DNA from: Candidatus Gastranaerophilales bacterium
GTDB lineage: Bacteria; Cyanobacteriota; Vampirovibrionia; Gastranaerophilales; Gastranaerophilaceae
Direction of reading: 5' to 3'
Length of the DNA: 18,711 bases
Assembly: GCA_003150395.1 (NCBI GenBank)
Contig: QAMI01000003.1
Span: 1-18,711, forward strand
Below are positions 5,548 through 13,722 of the stretch, piece by piece. Positions within the stretch are counted from its first letter, which is position 1. Each line of letters starts with the position of its first letter. Both the position numbers and the translations under genes were made by a program. The notes under the pieces are model-generated. The model saw only the letters and a program-made list of their open reading frames with translations, had not been told where the DNA came from and did not search any database.

Positions 5548-7449
5548 ATGAAAAATACAGTTCAAAAGAAAGTTTTAGCAAGTGCAATGTTACTGGCGTT
5601 TGCGCTGTCAAATTCCTCCGCGGCAGTATTGGCATCCGGTATAACAGGTAATTTCGGCAGCAGTATTAGTGAATCCTTACTGGCACAAGATGTGGAAGGT
5701 ATTAGAGGATTTAACTCTTCATCAGTTCTTCCTGATGTTTTTTCGGGAGTTTCAACACAAGGAACAAGCTCTGATTCCTTCTACAAACCTACTGAAACAA
5801 TTAAGCTAAGAGGGGATGTTTCCTTAACAGACAAGGATATCCCGGTAACTCTGAGTTTAAGAGATTCTGATGTTATGCAAGTCTTGAGGATGTTTGCTGA
5901 CAAGGCAGGTTTAAATATTATCTTTGATAAAGATGTTTCCGGCTCTGTTACCATGGACTTGGTAAATGTGCCCCTGAATGATGCTTTTGAACTAATTATG
6001 GAAATGAACCAGCTTTATTATTTGATTGATAATAACACACTGATTGTATATTCTGACCCTGGTGCTTCAACTATTAACATGAGAGAGTTAATGGCGATTC
6101 CTGTTAAATATATTGATGCTATGCCAATGGCAAGTTTCTTGAATCAGAATATTTTTGGATTAAGAAAACCAGGCTTATCTAATACAATGGTCGCAACAAC
6201 AAACCCGCGTAAGAATGAAGTTCTTATTTTCGGTACTAAAAGTGATGCGGCAATGGCAAAGAAGATTATTGAACAATTTGATACAAAGCCAGAGTTCAAA
6301 ACTTATAAAGTTAACCATGTAACTCCGGATGTTATGGCAGAAATGCTTTGCACACAGCTGTTACCAACAATCATAGATATTGATGCGGCAAAGAAAGGTT
6401 CACTTGGACAAGTTACGGGTGCAGCAGCAAGTTCTGGCGGCAAAGGTCTCTCTATCGGCGGAAGTACTGTTGCATGCGGCTATACTTCAAGCATGAACGC
6501 AAAAACTTCTTCCAGCGGAGGAGTTGTAGAATTTGATTCTTTACCGCTTTTGGCGTTAGAAGTTTCATATTCTCCCGGTTTGGGTACAATAAATATTATG
6601 GGGGCTACACCTCACCAGTTTTCTTTGATTGAAGATTTTATCAAAAAAAATGACCGAAAAGAACCGCAAGCTTACCTTGAAGTTTCAATCATAGAACTTA
6701 ACGAATCAGGAAGTAAAACATTTGATAATGCTTGGCGCTTTGAAACCGACAATTTCTCCGCATCATTTACGGGTACTGGCGGTACTAGAGTAAGCGGTGC
6801 TAAGGATGCACCTATATATATAATTGATAAAGGCGATAAAAGGGGTAAAGCTTACACGTCATTATCATGGACATTGAATTACATTATTGAGAATAACAAA
6901 GGTCGTGTAGTTGCTAATCCGCGTATTTTGATTACTAACAGTCAAGAAGCTGTAATCGACTTGACAGAAGACTACGTCAAAACGGTAACTTCACAGGTTG
7001 TTCAAGGTGTTCAGCAGGCAACTTCGCAAAAAGATTACGAAATTGGTGATGATAATGGTATTAAAGTTACAATTACACCATTTATCAGCCCGGATGGATA
7101 TGTAACTCTTGATATTACTCCTGAATACGCAACAATTAAAGAACAAATCTATACCGCAGGTGAAGACCCGAACAACCCGGATTTGACTGCAACCTTGCTG
7201 CAAAGACGCGACCTTGAATTAAAACAGGTTCGTATCAAAGACGGCGAAACGCTTATCATCGGCGGTATGCTAAGAGATGAAGAAACAAAGGATATCAAAA
7301 AGATTCCATTCTTAGGTGATATTCCTTATGTCGGAGCATTATTCAGAAGTACAAACGTAAATAAAACTAAATCGGAAATGATTATTATGATTACTCCGAA
7401 AATCATTATTGATAATGAAGATGCTATCAGCGAACAGGAAACATTATAA
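5548..7449 (+). CDS. pilQ: Secretin, PilQ/GspD family outer-membrane channel
   Basis: A Sec signal peptide (about 1-30) is followed by a variable region and an STN/N0-type domain (about 99-170, VTLSLRDSDV to NNTLIVY). NolW-type modules cover about 180-248 and 250-365; the second is interrupted by a Ser/Gly-rich insert (about 283-328) that carries a Cys. The C-terminal secretin domain (about 372-620) contains the family marks VVANPRILI, LIIGGMLRD, IPFLGDIPYVGALFR and the final IMITPK. It should form the gated multimeric pore through which a pilus or secreted protein crosses the outer membrane. AGGAG lies 6 nt before the ATG. Position after the PilP-like gene and before PilB and PilC points to type IV pilus or a close relative; type II secretion cannot be excluded. 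Confidence 0.93.
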   Translation: MKNTVQKKVLASAMLLAFALSNSSAAVLASGITGNFGSSISESLLAQDVEGIRGFNSSSVLPDVFSGVSTQGTSSDSFYKPTETIKLRGDVSLTDKDIPVTLSLRDSDVMQVLRMFADKAGLNIIFDKDVSGSVTMDLVNVPLNDAFELIMEMNQLYYLIDNNTLIVYSDPGASTINMRELMAIPVKYIDAMPMASFLNQNIFGLRKPGLSNTMVATTNPRKNEVLIFGTKSDAAMAKKIIEQFDTKPEFKTYKVNHVTPDVMAEMLCTQLLPTIIDIDAAKKGSLGQVTGAAASSGGKGLSIGGSTVACGYTSSMNAKTSSSGGVVEFDSLPLLALEVSYSPGLGTINIMGATPHQFSLIEDFIKKNDRKEPQAYLEVSIIELNESGSKTFDNAWRFETDNFSASFTGTGGTRVSGAKDAPIYIIDKGDKRGKAYTSLSWTLNYIIENNKGRVVANPRILITNSQEAVIDLTEDYVKTVTSQVVQGVQQATSQKDYEIGDDNGIKVTITPFISPDGYVTLDITPEYATIKEQIYTAGEDPNNPDLTATLLQRRDLELKQVRIKDGETLIIGGMLRDEETKDIKKIPFLGDIPYVGALFRSTNVNKTKSEMIIMITPKIIIDNEDAISEQETL

Positions 7450-7463
7450 AGAACATAACAAAT

Positions 7464-9476
7464 ATGAACGAAGTTTTAAACAGATTAAAAAATAGTGTCA
7501 ATAAACAGATACTAAATAAAGTCAACGCTACACTATTGGAACAATTTAATTTTGTTCCGATTAGTGTAAAGGACAAATTTCTGTTTGTTGCAATTAATTC
7601 CAAATCTGATAAAGACGTAATTATTCTGAAATTAAAAGAATTATTTCCGTTCCAGGTTAAATTCATTCAGATTGCTGATGGTGATTTGACACAACTGATA
7701 AATAGCCTGAAGCCTGAAATGGGTGTTGAAACTACTGCCGCAGAAACAGCAGACAGCCAGGCTAAACTTGGTGAACTTTTAATTAAAAAAGGCTACATTA
7801 CCGATTTACAATTGCTGCAAGCTCTTGCTGAAAGTAAGCGTCTAAAAATGCCGATAGGTTCAACCCTTTTTAAATTAGGTTTTATTACGCTTCAACAGTT
7901 GAAAGAAATGTTGCATGCGCAAACCGGATTTGACCTGGTAAGCAACGAACAGCTTGCAAAACAGGAAAAATTCATAAACATGCTTCCGGAAGACTTTATT
8001 AAGACAAATAAAGTCGTTCCTGTTTCTTCTGACGGAAAAACTTTGCTTTTGGGTGTTGTAACTCCTCTAAGGCCGGATGTTTTAAAAGAAATTATCTATT
8101 TAACCGGACAAAATCCAAAACAATTATTGATGACTCACTACGAGTATCAGAACACATTGGATACTTTCTTCTCCGAACAGAAAAAAGAAACTGAAAGGAT
8201 TATTCAGAAGATTGAAGAAGAATCCGCGGAGATGGAAAAAGAAGAAACCTTGTGGGAGCAAGTTGATAACGAACTTCAGGATTCTACCGGTTCTATTGCA
8301 AAATTCGTTAATCAGATTATTACAACTGCAATTGACAGTAAGGTTTCCGATATTCACATTGAGCCAAGATTGAGCGGATATATTGTCCGTTACAGAAAAT
8401 ACGGTATGCTGCAAAAAGTTCTTGAAATTCCGCCAAAAGCTGAATCTTCGGTCATTGCACGTTTTAAAGTACTTTCAAGAATGAACATTGCCGAACACAG
8501 ACGTCCGCAGGATGGTACTTTTTCAATCAAATACCGAGAAGGCTCTTACGACTTCCGTATCAACACACTTCCGGTATCCGGCAAAGAGAAGGTCTGTATC
8601 CGTGTACTTGCGCCAGCTGTATCGTTGAATGCAGAAGATAAAAATATAAAACTTCTTGGCGGAACAGATGAAGATATTGCTAAGATTAAGAATATGGTAA
8701 GCTGCCCGAACGGAATTATCCTGACATCAGGGCCGACAGGTTCCGGTAAAACAACAACTCTATATTCTGTTTTGAAAAGTTTGAACGATGAAGACGTAAA
8801 CATTACGACAATTGAAGACCCGATAGAAATTAAACTTGAAGGTATTAATCAGTCGCAGATTAACGCAAAAGCCGGTATTACATTTGCCTCCTGTATGCGT
8901 GCAATATTACGTCAGGACCCTGATATTATTCTAGTTGGTGAAATTCGTGACTATGAAACCTTAGAAATTGCTATTTCAGCAGCATTGACAGGTCACCTTG
9001 TATTAAGCACTGTTCACACAAACTCTGCAGCTGCAACTGTTACACGTTTGATTGAAATGGGTGCAAAAGATTACCTGGTATCTTCAACCTTGTCAGGCGT
9101 TATTGCGCAGCGTCTTGTAAGACGGCTTTGTGACGATTGCAAAGAAGAATATTACCCTACTTACGAAGAAGCAAGCCAAATTCTTGTTGATGAGGCTGAT
9201 ATTCAAAAGTTAACTAAAACTCCGATATACAGAGCCCGTGGCTGTAACAAGTGCGAATTTACAGGCTATAAAGGACGTCTGGGTGTTTATGAAATCATGC
9301 AGATAAACAAAGAAATCAAACGTCTTATAGCTATGGGCGCACACGATTTGGAAATTGAAGATGCAGCGGTTAAAAACGGGATGAAAACACTTAACCAATC
9401 CTGTATGAAACACATTCTCGACGGTTTCACAACAATTGATGAATTCGTCAGAGTTCTTGGTGTTGTAAATGAATAG
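7464..9476 (+). CDS. pilB: PilB/GspE-type assembly ATPase
   Basis: The protein has full family length (670 aa). N-terminal MshEN-type segments are visible (about 100-240, starting LGELLIKKGYIT). The ATPase core carries Walker A GPTGSGKT (423-430), Asp box TTIEDPIE (448-455), Walker B with DIILVGEIRD (487-496), His box TGHLVLSTVHTN (509-520) and the tetracysteine zinc site C556-x2-C559 / C594-x2-C597. The presence of the zinc site and N-terminal domain favours an extension ATPase (PilB/GspE) over the retraction ATPase PilT. It powers fibre assembly from the cytoplasmic side by driving the PilC platform. The start lies 14 nt after the secretin stop with only AAAGAA as a poor ribosome site, so translation may be coupled. 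Confidence 0.95.
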   Translation: MNEVLNRLKNSVNKQILNKVNATLLEQFNFVPISVKDKFLFVAINSKSDKDVIILKLKELFPFQVKFIQIADGDLTQLINSLKPEMGVETTAAETADSQAKLGELLIKKGYITDLQLLQALAESKRLKMPIGSTLFKLGFITLQQLKEMLHAQTGFDLVSNEQLAKQEKFINMLPEDFIKTNKVVPVSSDGKTLLLGVVTPLRPDVLKEIIYLTGQNPKQLLMTHYEYQNTLDTFFSEQKKETERIIQKIEEESAEMEKEETLWEQVDNELQDSTGSIAKFVNQIITTAIDSKVSDIHIEPRLSGYIVRYRKYGMLQKVLEIPPKAESSVIARFKVLSRMNIAEHRRPQDGTFSIKYREGSYDFRINTLPVSGKEKVCIRVLAPAVSLNAEDKNIKLLGGTDEDIAKIKNMVSCPNGIILTSGPTGSGKTTTLYSVLKSLNDEDVNITTIEDPIEIKLEGINQSQINAKAGITFASCMRAILRQDPDIILVGEIRDYETLEIAISAALTGHLVLSTVHTNSAAATVTRLIEMGAKDYLVSSTLSGVIAQRLVRRLCDDCKEEYYPTYEEASQILVDEADIQKLTKTPIYRARGCNKCEFTGYKGRLGVYEIMQINKEIKRLIAMGAHDLEIEDAAVKNGMKTLNQSCMKHILDGFTTIDEFVRVLGVVNE

Positions 9477-9484
9477 AGGTTGCA

Positions 9485-10702
9485 ATGGCAATTTATAACT
9501 ATGTAGCACTTAAAAATAATAAAGATATAGTAACCGGAAAGGTTGAAGCCGAAAGTTTACGTGACGCGCGTGACAGTGTACGTAAGCTCGGGTTTTTGCC
9601 GACAAAAGTTACAGAAGAGAATTTAAAAAAAGATGACCAAAAGGTTGATAACAGCCCCGGAACGATGAAAAGCCTGGGTTTGCAGGACAGAATTGAATTC
9701 ACTTCAACTTTACAAATTCTTGCCCAGTCAGGTATTCCTATTATTGAATCTCTGATGTTTATTGAAAATGACGCGGCAAAACTTAAGCTAAGACTTGTAT
9801 CAAAAGAGTTAAGAAAACAAATCATGGGCGGGTCAACATTCGCCGATACAGTTGCAAAATATCCCGAGATTTTCGGACAGGTTTACATTGGTCTGGTAAA
9901 AGCCGGTGAAGATTCCGGTGAATTGGAAAAAACTCTTGAACGTCTGATGGAATTGATGAACAAGGAAGCAAATATCCGCGGCAAAGTTATAGGAACGTTG
10001 ATGTATCCGATGTTCGTAATTGTTTTGGCGGTATTTATTGTACTTGTCATGTTGATGTTCGTATTTCCGGTATTTAAGGAAATGTTCGACAACATGGGGC
10101 AAGAACTTCCATGGATTACTGCAACATTAATGAAATGCGGTATTTTCTTGAAAACATACTGGTACTTTGTTCCGTTGATTTTTATATCGTTGTTCGGTGG
10201 TATTTCGTTTATTTTCAAGTGGGAACCGAGCCGAAGAAAAATCGATGAAAATGTTTTGAAAATTCCACTGTTAACAGATTTGGTGCAGTATTCAAACTTC
10301 GCAAACTTCATTGCAGTCTTGCAGGTTGCATATGATGCGGGTGTTCCGATTATTGAGTGTTTGTATCTTTCAATCCTGACTCTTACAAACTATACTCTAA
10401 AAGAGCAGGTTGCAATTGCAACCGGTAAAGTTCAACAGGGGCAGCATCTTTCAACAGCCTTAAGAGCAACAGGTGTTATGCCGAAAATGATTTTGTTTAT
10501 GATTTCAACAGGTGAACAGTCCGGTCGTTTGGGCGATATGATGGGTCAGGCTACAAAATTTATTGATAAAAAACTTGATACAATCATAGATACAATGACA
10601 AAAATGATTGAACCTATTATGTTGATTGTAATCGGGTCTATTGTACTTGTATTGGCACTGGCGCTTTACTTGCCATTGTTCGGATCTTACATGAATATGT
10701 AG
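9485..10702 (+). CDS. pilC: PilC/GspF-type inner-membrane platform protein
   Basis: Two T2SF domains are visible. The first (about 70-195) holds GIPIIESLMFI and AGEDSGELEKTLERL, and the second (about 272-395) holds GVPIIECLYLS and TGEQSGRLGDMM. Three membrane segments lie at about 168-198, 219-245 and 375-400. The length (405 aa) is normal. It is the inner-membrane rotor-like platform on which the ATPase acts to assemble pilin or pseudopilin subunits. GAGG in the 8-nt gap after pilB places the ATG at 9485. The order lipoprotein-secretin-ATPase-platform forms a tight operon; PilM/N/O, PilT, prepilin peptidase and pilins are not in this window. Confidence 0.95.
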   Translation: MAIYNYVALKNNKDIVTGKVEAESLRDARDSVRKLGFLPTKVTEENLKKDDQKVDNSPGTMKSLGLQDRIEFTSTLQILAQSGIPIIESLMFIENDAAKLKLRLVSKELRKQIMGGSTFADTVAKYPEIFGQVYIGLVKAGEDSGELEKTLERLMELMNKEANIRGKVIGTLMYPMFVIVLAVFIVLVMLMFVFPVFKEMFDNMGQELPWITATLMKCGIFLKTYWYFVPLIFISLFGGISFIFKWEPSRRKIDENVLKIPLLTDLVQYSNFANFIAVLQVAYDAGVPIIECLYLSILTLTNYTLKEQVAIATGKVQQGQHLSTALRATGVMPKMILFMISTGEQSGRLGDMMGQATKFIDKKLDTIIDTMTKMIEPIMLIVIGSIVLVLALALYLPLFGSYMNM

Positions 10703-10714
10703 GGCGTGAAGTTT

Positions 10715-11542
10715 ATGAAAACATATGTAATTACAGGTGCAACTTCAGGAATTGGAAATTCTTTAATAAAGGAATTTTGTAAAGAGAATATCGTATTTGC
10801 CGGCGGAAGAAGTCCTGAAAAACTTGAAGAAATAAATAAAATTTCGCAAAACATAATTCCGTTTTATATTGATATGACAAAGCCTGAGACAATAATTTCA
10901 GCAGCTGAATTTATTAAAAGCAAAACTGATAAAATAGACACTTTGATAAACGGTGCAGGCTGTGTTGTAGCAGGGCCTGTTGAAAATCTTGACTTGAACG
11001 AACTCAGACGCCAGTTTCAGGTTAATACGTTTTCTCACGTTGAGTTTACACAAAACCTTCTTCCTCTGTTTGATGGCACGAAAATTATTAATATAAGTTC
11101 AATGGCAAGTTTCGGGATTTTTCCGTTTATTTCCCCATATTGTGCCTCAAAACGTGCGCTTGACATTATTTTTAATGCTCTTGCTGTAGAAACCCGCAAA
11201 AATATACAGATTATTTCTGTTAAACCAGGTGTCATTGCAACCCCGCTTTGGGAAAAGTCTGTTAAAGAAAACGCAAATTGCATCAATTCTTCAACATCTT
11301 ATGAAAAAGAAATGAATTTTCTTGCCCAAAACGCTATCAAAAATCAAACCCGCGGGCTTAATGTTAAAAAAGTAGTTGATTTAATTGTTAAAATTGACGC
11401 TGCAAAATCTCCAAAACCTTCATATACAATAGGTTATGATGCAAAACTCGGTGAAATTTTTTCTAAACTTCCGCAAGGAATTGTAAATAAACTTATTCGT
11501 GCCGGCTTAAGATACAGGGTAAAAAAATCGCAAGCTTCTTAA
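10715..11542 (+). CDS. Short-chain dehydrogenase/reductase (SDR)
   Basis: The classical SDR layout is present: cofactor loop TGATSGIG (residues 7-14), NGAG (79-82) in place of the usual NNAG, catalytic S129 in NISSMAS, and YCASK with Y142 and K146, followed by KPGVIATP (170-177). It is expected to be an NAD(P)(H)-dependent oxidoreductase in the cytoplasm; the substrate cannot be read from the sequence. The C-terminal 60 residues are longer than in minimal SDRs. The ATG at 10715 with AGGG 10 nt upstream is preferred to the GTG at 10706, which lies too close to the same site. It follows pilC with only 12 nt, so it is probably co-transcribed with the pilus genes, though a functional link is not evident. 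Confidence 0.88.
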   Translation: MKTYVITGATSGIGNSLIKEFCKENIVFAGGRSPEKLEEINKISQNIIPFYIDMTKPETIISAAEFIKSKTDKIDTLINGAGCVVAGPVENLDLNELRRQFQVNTFSHVEFTQNLLPLFDGTKIINISSMASFGIFPFISPYCASKRALDIIFNALAVETRKNIQIISVKPGVIATPLWEKSVKENANCINSSTSYEKEMNFLAQNAIKNQTRGLNVKKVVDLIVKIDAAKSPKPSYTIGYDAKLGEIFSKLPQGIVNKLIRAGLRYRVKKSQAS

Positions 11543-11550
11543 CTGTTATG

Positions 11551-11579
11551 TAGACAACAATTCCAATCTATAGTACAAT
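11551..11579 (+). promoter_or_regulatory. Promoter TAGACA-17-TACAAT for the HxlR regulator
   Basis: TAGACA (11551-11556) and TACAAT (11574-11579) are separated by exactly 17 nt. They lie just after the SDR stop and 37 nt before the HxlR start codon, so the regulator has its own transcript. Confidence 0.65.
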
Positions 11580-11616
11580 AGAGCCGTAATGGAGTTTTTA
11601 CAGAGGAAGTTTTACT

Positions 11617-11973
11617 ATGCTGTTAAAAGATTTGCCAAAATGTCCCGTTGAAACAACTTTGAAAATGATTGGCAAAAAATGGAAAATAATAATTTTGCGA
11701 GACCTTCTTTCAGGAACAAAACGTTTTGGTGAACTGAAAAAATCTGTCAGCGGAATTTCTCAAAAGGTTTTGACCTCAAATCTCAGGCAAATGGAAGAGG
11801 ACGGCCTTGTTTCACGAAAAGTTTATAACGAAGTTCCTCCAAGAGTTGATTATACCCTGACAGATGTAGGCTACAGCTTGGCTTCGGTGCTTGATTCAAT
11901 GGCTGACTGGGGCGATGGTTACAAACAATTTTTAAAACTGCTTGAAAAACAAAACAAAAAGTCTAAAACATAA
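11617..11973 (+). CDS. HxlR-family winged-helix transcriptional regulator
   Basis: The 118-aa protein is essentially one winged helix-turn-helix domain (about 10-105) with HxlR family marks: CPVETTLKMIGKKWKIIIL at 9-27, RFGELKKSV, GISQKVLTSNLRQMEEDGLV, and the wing VDYTLTDVGYSL. HxlR proteins are DNA-binding regulators, often sensing electrophiles, redox change or small ligands, and commonly act on neighbouring oxidoreductase genes. C9 sits where many redox-sensing members have a Cys, but sensing is not proven. AGAGGA precedes the ATG. The SDR upstream, on the same strand, is a candidate target only by proximity. Confidence 0.92.
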   Translation: MLLKDLPKCPVETTLKMIGKKWKIIILRDLLSGTKRFGELKKSVSGISQKVLTSNLRQMEEDGLVSRKVYNEVPPRVDYTLTDVGYSLASVLDSMADWGDGYKQFLKLLEKQNKKSKT

Positions 11974-11977
11974 ATGA

Positions 11978-12006
11978 TTGATAATTTTTAAAAATTCATA
12001 TATAAT
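11978..12006 (+). promoter_or_regulatory. Promoter TTGATA-17-TATAAT for the DtxR/MntR-type regulator
   Basis: TTGATA (11978-11983) and TATAAT (12001-12006) are separated by exactly 17 nt. The spacer holds the palindrome AATTTTTAAAAATT, a possible operator, but no TTAG...CTAA metal box is seen here. Confidence 0.7.
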
Positions 12007-12044
12007 TTAATTCAATTCTCGTCAACAAACAAGAAAGGGGCATT

Positions 12045-12485
12045 ATGCCGGAACAGCTTTCACACAGTCAGGAAGATTATCTGGAAGAAATCTATAATCA
12101 GGTTTTGAAAAATGGATATGCAAAGGTTACTGATATTTCAAATGCCCTAAACGTTAAGAAAGCTTCTGTAACCGGAGCTTTGAACGCCCTTGCTTCAAAA
12201 AAACTTATAAACTATGAGCCTTATTCAAAAATTACCCTTACGAAAGAAGGGGAAGAATTTGCTATAAAAATTTTGAATAAACATGAGAGCCTGAGAGATT
12301 TTTTTGAAAATGTTCTCGGACTTTCACAATCAGAGGCTTCTGAAAATGCCTGCCGGATGGAGCATGTTGTAAGCGAAACTTTTTTCAACAATTTCATTAA
12401 ATTTTCAGATTTTCTTCGTGAAAATCCTGAGTTTATAGAAAAATACAGAAAATCCGTTAAAATGTCAAAAAAAGATTGTAAATAG
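12045..12485 (+). CDS. DtxR/MntR-family metal-dependent transcriptional regulator
   Basis: The N-terminal winged helix (about 5-70, SQEDYLEEIY, then VTDISNALNVKKASVTGALNAL) and a dimerisation/metal domain (about 72-130) match the family. The 146-aa length is MntR-like, without the C-terminal SH3-like domain of full DtxR. Putative ligands by motif alignment are D11 and E14 (as in MntR D8 and E11), H80, C103 (as in DtxR C102), E106 and H107 in ACRMEHVVS. Such proteins bind Mn(II) or Fe(II) and repress metal-uptake or related genes. A strong GAAAGGGG ribosome site precedes the ATG. The next gene downstream carries a matching operator at 12551-12570, the likely target. Confidence 0.92.
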   Translation: MPEQLSHSQEDYLEEIYNQVLKNGYAKVTDISNALNVKKASVTGALNALASKKLINYEPYSKITLTKEGEEFAIKILNKHESLRDFFENVLGLSQSEASENACRMEHVVSETFFNNFIKFSDFLRENPEFIEKYRKSVKMSKKDCK

Positions 12486-12525
12486 TATAGCAGATTTATT
12501 TTACAACAATATTAATGACAAACCC

Positions 12526-12554
12526 TTGACAAAAATATTTCTTTATATTATTGT
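12526..12554 (+). promoter_or_regulatory. Promoter TTGACA-17-TATTGT for the 346-aa membrane protein
   Basis: A perfect TTGACA (12526-12531) is followed after 17 nt by TATTGT (12549-12554). The -10 box and predicted start (about 12561) are covered by the palindrome at 12551-12570, as expected for a repressible promoter. Confidence 0.65.
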
Positions 12555-12570
12555 TAGTCATGCCTAACAA
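12551..12570. promoter_or_regulatory. DtxR/MntR-type operator, 20-bp palindrome
   Basis: The site reads TTGTTAG-T-CATG-C-CTAACAA: 9 of 10 base-pair positions are symmetric, and the only break is T opposite C where G would complete the palindrome. The core TTAG(T/G)CATGCCTAA resembles the TTAGG...CCTAA boxes of DtxR and the MntR boxes. A DtxR/MntR-family gene lies immediately upstream. Confidence 0.65.
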
Positions 12571-12592
12571 ATAAAGAAAGTGAATTATATTA

Positions 12593-13633
12593 ATGAAGAT
12601 TTTAACAGTAGCCAAATACATTGACCAGCCTGCAGTTTTGAGTAAGCTGCATGCCAAAATGCCCGCAGTTTTAACAGGAACCGGCACGGCAGTTTGGGTA
12701 TATGAAACTTTTCATAAACAAAAAGAGCACCCGCACAAAGCCCGTAAAGCTTTCAAAAACGCAGTTACAATAGCAAGTGCCGCCGGAGCGTCTTTCGCCG
12801 GAGTCAGGGGGCTTAAGCTCGGAGGAAAAACTATTTTTAAAGGTTTAATGGAATATACTCCGATTGAAAAAGTTTTGAAGAATCAGGCACTGGCAATTGA
12901 CAACTTTCTCTCAACAAAAATTCTTAATGATGAAACCTTGGAAAAAACCTTGAAAAATGCAAAAAACAGGACATTTTCTCTGTCAGATATTGAAATAATA
13001 TCTGACAGACTCCCTAAAGATAAAAAATCAAAAGAATTCCTGCATGAGATTTTGCCAGAACCGGAAAATCTCAGCTCCAAAGAAATTTTTGGTGAAATAA
13101 AACGGCTTTCTTTAATTGGTTTAATTCCTGTAGCAGGAGGTGTTGCCGGAGGCATAACTTCGGATATTATAACCGGAACCGGCAGCCGGAAAAAAACTGC
13201 AAATAAGGTTAAAGAAGGTGTTTACCAGTACCTTGCTAATATATTTCTCTGCAATGTAGGTGCCGGTGCGGCGCTTTATGCGAGTGAAAAAATGGCTTCA
13301 CATAAATTAATCAAACCTCTCACCCCGGTTAAAAAACTTGGCGTAATTATGGCTGGAATTACTGCGACCGGTATTATTGGCGGAAGTATTATCGCAAATT
13401 ATATTTCAAAAAAATGCATTGACCCGCTTTTTGGGAAAAAACATTCCAAAAACGAAAATATTTACAGCGAAAGAAAGCCTGAACCTTTAGATATAGCTCT
13501 TCATGCAGATGACATTGCAACAGCAGGCGTTTTATCCGGTTTCAAGTGGATTGAGCCGGCGCTTCCGATAATGTATTTTATCTCAGGTTACAGGGCCGGT
13601 ATTGGATATCGTAACAATAATCAAAAAAGCTAG
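12593..13633 (+). CDS. Unknown 346-aa membrane protein, probably metal-regulated
   Basis: No family is recognised. Glycine-rich hydrophobic stretches likely to lie in the membrane are at about 23-40, 56-74, 172-196, 212-230, 248-272 and 308-335. The soluble loop (about 90-168) is charged and helical. Residues 41-48 read HKQKEHPH, a cluster of three histidines (H41, H46, H48) after the first hydrophobic stretch, and IALHADDIATAG (301-312) places H304, D306 and D307 just before the last. Both could bind metal, which is inference. The gene follows the DtxR/MntR-type regulator by about 107 bp and its promoter carries the matching palindrome, so a role in metal uptake, storage or efflux is suggested. 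The ATG at 12593 has only a weak AAAG upstream. Alternative: an unrelated envelope protein that merely responds to metal. Confidence 0.8.
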   Translation: MKILTVAKYIDQPAVLSKLHAKMPAVLTGTGTAVWVYETFHKQKEHPHKARKAFKNAVTIASAAGASFAGVRGLKLGGKTIFKGLMEYTPIEKVLKNQALAIDNFLSTKILNDETLEKTLKNAKNRTFSLSDIEIISDRLPKDKKSKEFLHEILPEPENLSSKEIFGEIKRLSLIGLIPVAGGVAGGITSDIITGTGSRKKTANKVKEGVYQYLANIFLCNVGAGAALYASEKMASHKLIKPLTPVKKLGVIMAGITATGIIGGSIIANYISKKCIDPLFGKKHSKNENIYSERKPEPLDIALHADDIATAGVLSGFKWIEPALPIMYFISGYRAGIGYRNNNQKS

Positions 13634-13658
13634 CAAAAAACATATTTATGTGTTTTAA

Positions 13659-13712
13659 TATCTGAGTGCCCCATAGCGGTTTGTAAGCCGCAAAATTACC
13701 AGATAAAAGGAG
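13659..13712 (+). promoter_or_regulatory. Structured 5' leader of the GNAT-like gene
   Basis: Outer arms TATCTG (13659-13664) and CAGATA (13700-13705) enclose a hairpin GCGGTT-TGTA-AGCCGC (13676-13691, one T-G wobble). AAAGGAG (13706-13712) follows and overlaps the end of the outer arm region, so folding could hide or expose the ribosome site. It may be a small cis-regulatory RNA; I do not match it to a known riboswitch class. Confidence 0.4.
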
Positions 13713-13722
13713 AAATATAAAT

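Noticed and set aside
8124..8414. 96-codon minus-strand frame within pilB
   Set aside because: Antisense shadow inside a strongly conserved ATPase gene.
11984..11997. AATTTTTAAAAATT palindrome as a DtxR-type autoregulatory operator
   Set aside because: It lacks the TTAG...CTAA half-sites seen at 12551-12570 and is simple A/T sequence between promoter boxes.
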